Positions 59,936 through 64,000 of a stretch of DNA of 64,000 bases are shown one piece after another. A program made the translations under genes and the position numbers. The stretch is taken from positions 248,001-312,000 of the forward strand of contig NZ_FOXJ01000006.1 in assembly GCF_900115685.1 (NCBI RefSeq), read 5' to 3'. The first letter of the stretch is position 1; each line of letters starts with the position of its first letter. Under the pieces are notes generated by a model that was given only the letters and a program-made list of their open reading frames with translations, ran no database searches and was not told where the DNA came from. This stretch comes from Variovorax sp. 770b2 (GTDB lineage: Bacteria; Pseudomonadota; Gammaproteobacteria; Burkholderiales; Burkholderiaceae_C).

Positions 59936-62900
59936 CTAGGATTTCCCGGGGCACGAGAACCCGCTCATCTGGTTGAGCCGCAGCGGGTTGTAGACGCTGT
60001 TGGCCGTCACCGCGAGCACCACCTTCTTGCCCTGCAGATCGAACGTTGCATTGAACGACTCGGACGATCCGCCCGCCGAGATCGACGCCTTGTCGAAGAG
60101 CCGGTGCAGCGCCCACGGCCCTTCGGTCACGATGCCGCCGGCCGGCGTGCCGTTGGCCGTCGTCACCTGCAGCCGCACCTGGTTGCTGTTGCGCGGGCCC
60201 GGCCACTTGACGGTGCTCGGCGCCTGCGGGCCGTGTGCGTAGCGCACCGTCTGGCCGTCGACGTCGAGCGTGAACTGGGTGATGGCCGCGTCCATGTCCT
60301 CGGGCCGGAGATCGATGGTGAACGAGGGCGTGCGGCTGCCCGCCATGCCGGTGAAGAACACGTCGCGGATCGCCTGCGCCTTCTGGAAAGAATCCAGGTA
60401 CGCCGAGCGGCCTGCGGCGCTGCCGTCGACGCCGCGCTTGAAGGTCCACGGGTTGACCGAGGTGTCCACCTGCGAGGCGAGGTTCTTCTGGAAGAAGTCG
60501 TCCATCATTCCGCCCGGCGCGAACAGCTGCGCGAAGTCGCCGCTCGCCACATCGCGCGGCGATCCGCGCGTGAACGGGTAGCGCCCCGCAATCGCCTGGT
60601 TGCAGAACTGGCCGATGGTCGCCGCCGCGTTCTGGCCGATGTTCTGCCGCGTCACCGCCGCAGCCTTCGACGATGCGGTGGCCGACAGGTCGTTCAGCAT
60701 CCCCTGGAACGGCACCGGCAGCCGGCCCGCCTCGGCCTGCACCTTGGTGACCGCGTCGCTGGACGGCGGGATGTTGCCGCTGCGCAGCGCCGTGTCGGTG
60801 GCGGTAAGGAAGGTGTAGAGCTCGTTGATGAGCGCGGCCGTCGCGTCCAGCGGCGTTTGCCCGCCGGCCTTGGGCGCGGTCACCATGCGGCGCAGCGGCT
60901 CGAAGTGGTTGTCCACCAGCGACTCGGGGCGGTCGGGTGCGGCATTGCGGCGCTGACTGCCGTCGGGCTGGCCGATGAGTTGCTCGATGCGCTCGCGCGT
61001 GCTGGCCACGCGGTTCTGCGCCTGGTCCAGCAGGCTGCGCGCGGCCTCGTCGTGGTTGCGCAGCAGGTCGGTTTCGCGTGCCGCACCGCGGATCAGCCGC
61101 GACATCGGCGACTCGCCGGTGGAGAGCACCCGCGTCATCTGGATGCTCTGCAGCAGCGATTTGCTCTCGGCCAGCCGCACGTCGGCCAGGTACTCGTCCC
61201 ACACGCGGATGTAGTCGGTGAGGTAGAGCCGCCGCACTTCGCGCAGCAAGAGCTCGCGCGAGGTGACGTCGGTGATGCCCGGCGCGCGGATCTGCAGCAC
61301 CCAGCGGTCTTCCTGCTCGAGCGAGAGCGTGGTTTCGGCCATGCGCTTGTCGAAGATGTCCCAGTAGCCGCGGTAGGTGAAGAGCGTGGGGATGCCGTCG
61401 GTCAGCGGCTTGTTGCTGGCGCGCCGGATCACCAGCGCCGACTCGGCCCCCGCCATCTCGGCGATGGTGAAGGCATTGGGCGGGCTGGTCTGCAACAGGA
61501 TGCGGCGCAGCCGCGCATACGAGCGCTGCGCGAGCGGCACGCCGGCCAGGCGCTCGCGGGTCTGCGTGATGAGCTTGTCGTCCTTGGCGAAGGGCGAGGC
61601 CACCACGCGCTCCGCGAACAGCGCCTTCAGGTGCGACTCGAGGTTGGTGCGCTGCTCGCGCGTGAGCGAGGCGCCGATCTTTCGGTCCACGTCGGTGAGC
61701 AGCCATGCCTGCAAAAAGTCGGCGTCGTAGCGCTCGGCGTCGTACAGCATGAGGTAGGCCTTCAGTGCCTCGTAGCTGTACTCGGCATCGGTCTTCGCGG
61801 CATCGCGCAGCGATTGCTCGATGCGCTGCGCCGCCTGCGGCAGCAGCACGCTCTCCAGCGCGCGCTGGTAGACGCCGTCGGTCGCGGCCTGCAGCTTCTC
61901 GCCCTGGTAGAGGCCGAAGCGGTGCGACACGGGCGGATCGCCGATGTCGAACTGGCCCGATTTCGGCAGGTCGCGCAGCCGGTCCAGGATCAGCAGCGAA
62001 CTGGCGAGATCGCCGCTCGCATCGACCACCGTCGGCAGCTCGCCGCGCGCGGCGGCCTTGTTGAAGGCCTTGGCGTTGTTGTCGACCTCGGCCACGTAGT
62101 CCTTGTTGTGGCGCCAGCTGTTCACGCAGGCGCCCAGCAGCACCACCAGCAGCACGCCGACGAGGCTGTAGCCCGCGATGTCGATGGCGCGGCGGCGGCG
62201 GTACCAGCGCAGGTTGGTGCCGGCCACGCCCGCGTCGCGGAAGATCACCTGCTGCAGCAGTTCTTTCAGGAAGTAGCTCTTGCCCGGACCCGGCGGCGGC
62301 GCGGGCGGCGCGTTGACCTGCAGGTAGCGCTTGATCGCGCCCATCACGCGGTCGAAGGCCGTGCCCTCCTGCGTGCCGCTGGTGAAGTAGACGCCCCGCA
62401 GCATCGAGGCGGCCTCGAACTTGGAGGGGTTGAACACGTCGGCCAGGAAGGTGCCCAGGATGTCCTCGAAGCTCGCGAACTGCTGGGGCAGCAGGTAGGC
62501 CTGCGCGCGGCGCATCGGGTCGGGCTCGGCGGCCATCAGTTCGGGCAGGCGTTCGTCCAGGCGCTGGTGCAGGAGCTTGTATTCCTGGTGGAAACGCTCG
62601 CGCAGGTCGGTGTTCGCGGCCTTCGCGGCGTCCGCCGAATGGGCCTCGATGGGGAAGGTGAAACCCCACACCTGCGCGCGCTCGGCGCGGCCCAGCGAGC
62701 CGAAGTACTCGTTGAAGCCGGCCAGCAGGTCGGTCTTGGTGACCAGCACGTAGACCGGAAAGTCGATGCCCAGGTCGTTGCGCAACTCCAGCAGGCGCTT
62801 TCTCAGCGCCATCGCATGGCGGGCGCGCTGCGCGTCGTCGGCCAGCGGCAGGTCGGCGATGCTGATCGTGAGGATCGCGCCGTTGATCGGCTGGCGCGGC

Positions 62901-63580
62901 CTGAATTTCTTGAGCAGGTCCAGAAAGCCCTTCCACTCGCCCTCGTCGGTCTCGCGGTTGCTCTCGTGCGTGGTGTAGCGGCCGGCGGTGTCGATCAGCA
63001 CCGCCTCGTTGGTGAACCACCAGTCGCAGTTGCGCGTGCCGCCGATGCCGCGCACCGCGGCCTTGCCCAGCTGGTCGGCCAGCGGAAAGTCCAGGTCGGA
63101 GTTGACCAGCGCCGTGGTCTTGCCCGAGCCCGGCGCGCCGATGAAGATGTACCAGGGCAGCTGGTACAGGTACTGCCGGTCGAACACCGAGAAGCGGCTC
63201 GCGGGCTTGCCGTCGGCGCCCTGCCCGAAGCGCATGTTCTTCAGGATCGCCGTGGCGTCGGTGAAGCCGCTCTGCAGCTCCTTGATTTCGGGCGCGTCTT
63301 CGGGCCTGGCCTCTTTTTCCTTCCTGGAAGGCACGCGCAGCTGGTTGAGCAACTGCGCGTTCAAGCGCCTCTCGCGCCACTTGCGATAGACCAGCCGCAC
63401 GATCCAGATCGCGAACATCAGCGCGATCACCGCGATGCGCACGAACTCGCTCTCCAGCGGCCGGTAGCGGCCCACGGCGATCACGGGGCCGATGACCCAG
63501 ATCAGGAATGCGACGGCCAGGAGGCCGAGAAAAATCCACAGGTCGCGGCTGATGAAGAAACGGAAGATGGAACGCAGCAT
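59936..63580 (-). CDS. tssM: Type VI secretion inner-membrane protein TssM (IcmF)
   Basis: TssM of 1214 residues, full length. Two N-terminal spans (~12-32 and ~45-65) are followed by a cytoplasmic NTPase-like domain with an intact Walker A (GAPGSGKT, residues 148-155) and the GGTRNCDWWFTNEAVLIDTAGR segment of the family. A third span (~455-475, YSLVGVLLVVLLGACV) leads to a large periplasmic domain that ends in IcmF C-terminal sequence. TssM joins TssL and the lipoprotein TssJ to form the channel that docks the baseplate. Its start overlaps the tssL stop by one base (TGATG), implying coupled translation. Confidence 0.94.
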   Translation of the reverse strand: MLRSIFRFFISRDLWIFLGLLAVAFLIWVIGPVIAVGRYRPLESEFVRIAVIALMFAIWIVRLVYRKWRERRLNAQLLNQLRVPSRKEKEARPEDAPEIKELQSGFTDATAILKNMRFGQGADGKPASRFSVFDRQYLYQLPWYIFIGAPGSGKTTALVNSDLDFPLADQLGKAAVRGIGGTRNCDWWFTNEAVLIDTAGRYTTHESNRETDEGEWKGFLDLLKKFRPRQPINGAILTISIADLPLADDAQRARHAMALRKRLLELRNDLGIDFPVYVLVTKTDLLAGFNEYFGSLGRAERAQVWGFTFPIEAHSADAAKAANTDLRERFHQEYKLLHQRLDERLPELMAAEPDPMRRAQAYLLPQQFASFEDILGTFLADVFNPSKFEAASMLRGVYFTSGTQEGTAFDRVMGAIKRYLQVNAPPAPPPGPGKSYFLKELLQQVIFRDAGVAGTNLRWYRRRRAIDIAGYSLVGVLLVVLLGACVNSWRHNKDYVAEVDNNAKAFNKAAARGELPTVVDASGDLASSLLILDRLRDLPKSGQFDIGDPPVSHRFGLYQGEKLQAATDGVYQRALESVLLPQAAQRIEQSLRDAAKTDAEYSYEALKAYLMLYDAERYDADFLQAWLLTDVDRKIGASLTREQRTNLESHLKALFAERVVASPFAKDDKLITQTRERLAGVPLAQRSYARLRRILLQTSPPNAFTIAEMAGAESALVIRRASNKPLTDGIPTLFTYRGYWDIFDKRMAETTLSLEQEDRWVLQIRAPGITDVTSRELLLREVRRLYLTDYIRVWDEYLADVRLAESKSLLQSIQMTRVLSTGESPMSRLIRGAARETDLLRNHDEAARSLLDQAQNRVASTRERIEQLIGQPDGSQRRNAAPDRPESLVDNHFEPLRRMVTAPKAGGQTPLDATAALINELYTFLTATDTALRSGNIPPSSDAVTKVQAEAGRLPVPFQGMLNDLSATASSKAAAVTRQNIGQNAAATIGQFCNQAIAGRYPFTRGSPRDVASGDFAQLFAPGGMMDDFFQKNLASQVDTSVNPWTFKRGVDGSAAGRSAYLDSFQKAQAIRDVFFTGMAGSRTPSFTIDLRPEDMDAAITQFTLDVDGQTVRYAHGPQAPSTVKWPGPRNSNQVRLQVTTANGTPAGGIVTEGPWALHRLFDKASISAGGSSESFNATFDLQGKKVVLAVTANSVYNPLRLNQMSGFSCPGKS

Positions 63581-64000
63581 CAGCGGGTTCCCCCTTGCTG
63601 TGTCCCCGGTGCCGACGGCGCCACGGGCGCGACCAGCAGCGTGACCTCGACGCGGCGGTTGCGCGCGCGGTTGGCCGGCGAGTCGTTGGGCGCGAGCGGA
63701 TCGGCATCGCCGCGGCCTTCGGCGCGCAGGCGCTCGGGCCGCGTGATGCGCGCGGCCAGCATCTTCTTGACGGCATCGGCCCGCGCCTGCGAGAGCTGCC
63801 AGTTGGAAGGAAAGCGGACGCTTCGGATCGGCTGGTCGTCGCTGAAGCCGCTGACCAGCACGTTGCCCTCGACGGAATTGAGCGCATCGGCCACGCGGCT
63901 CAACACCGGCGCATAGCGGTCGAGCACGCGGTCCGAGCCCGAGGCGAAGAGCCCGTCGCCGCGCAGCACGACCACGCTGCGGTCGGCCTCGTCGCGCACC
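63580..64000 (-). CDS. tssL: TssL-type protein, OmpA-like C-terminal domain only (truncated by window edge)
   Basis: The frame is open to the window edge, and only the C-terminal ~140 residues are visible. They form an OmpA-like peptidoglycan-binding domain: VLVSGFSDDQPI, SNWQLSQARADAVKKML, ANRARNRRVEV. In evolved TssL proteins this domain follows the N-terminal DotU domain and the single membrane span, both expected beyond the edge. The overlap with tssM supports TssL over an unrelated OmpA-family protein, such as a TagL-like protein. The GTG visible at the right edge is internal. Confidence 0.82.
   Translation of the reverse strand, partial: VRDEADRSVVVLRGDGLFASGSDRVLDRYAPVLSRVADALNSVEGNVLVSGFSDDQPIRSVRFPSNWQLSQARADAVKKMLAARITRPERLRAEGRGDADPLAPNDSPANRARNRRVEVTLLVAPVAPSAPGTQQGGTR

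Noticed and set aside
1..64000. tRNA, rRNA, prophage, integrase or intact insertion sequence
   Set aside because: None recognised by eye on either strand; a tRNA scan would be needed to exclude a tRNA in the short gaps.

Overview
High-GC bacterial chromosome segment. Gene content and codon use fit a betaproteobacterium of the Comamonadaceae, most likely Variovorax or a close relative: several Bug/TctC periplasmic binding proteins, a torF-glnK-amtB nitrogen operon, very large RHS repeat proteins and a type VI secretion (T6SS) locus. This assignment is inferred from gene content, not from a marker gene. The left edge cuts an aldehyde dehydrogenase gene and the right edge cuts a tssL-like gene.

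Region 1 (1-8920, +): a compact homoprotocatechuate-type meta-cleavage operon with hpaE, a Bug protein, a two-subunit LigA/LigB-type extradiol dioxygenase, hpaF, hpaH and hpaI, followed by a small SnoaL-like lipoprotein. After a 130-bp gap come a second Bug protein, a class II aldolase and a ketopantoate-reductase-like enzyme. Genes overlap or nearly abut, so ring cleavage, aldehyde oxidation, isomerisation, hydration and aldol cleavage are probably made together.

Region 2 (8930-14724): housekeeping and unknown genes. These are an exported protein of unknown function, a membrane protein translationally coupled to alanine racemase, an LplT-type lysophospholipid transporter, a DMT exporter and a glutathione-peroxidase-like protein.

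Region 3 (14727-26124): a surface-adhesion and signalling island. On the minus strand lie a 1714-residue YadA-type trimeric autotransporter, a BamE-like/OmpA-like lipoprotein and a receiver-like protein lacking the phosphoacceptor Asp. Divergently on the plus strand lie an OmpR-type response regulator, a LysM-FecR exported protein and a CHASE2 histidine kinase.

Region 4 (26136-37566): a small exported protein, glcDEF with a LysR regulator, a 254-bp nested palindromic element resembling a miniature mobile element, an SMP-30 lactonase, torF-glnK-amtB behind a clear sigma-54 promoter, and the ComM/YifB AAA+ protein.

Region 5 (37825-64000): a single giant RHS/YD-repeat gene of about 19 kb. It carries 17 bacterial Ig-like modules, a DUF5648-like insert and a C-terminal LysM domain, with an apparent one-base frameshift in its tail. 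It converges on the end of a T6SS operon (tssL partial, tssM, tagF, ppkA-like kinase). The T6SS genes should build the inner-membrane complex and its phosphorylation-dependent control. Whether the giant RHS protein is a T6SS cargo, another kind of surface polymer or a decaying toxin carrier cannot be decided from sequence alone.
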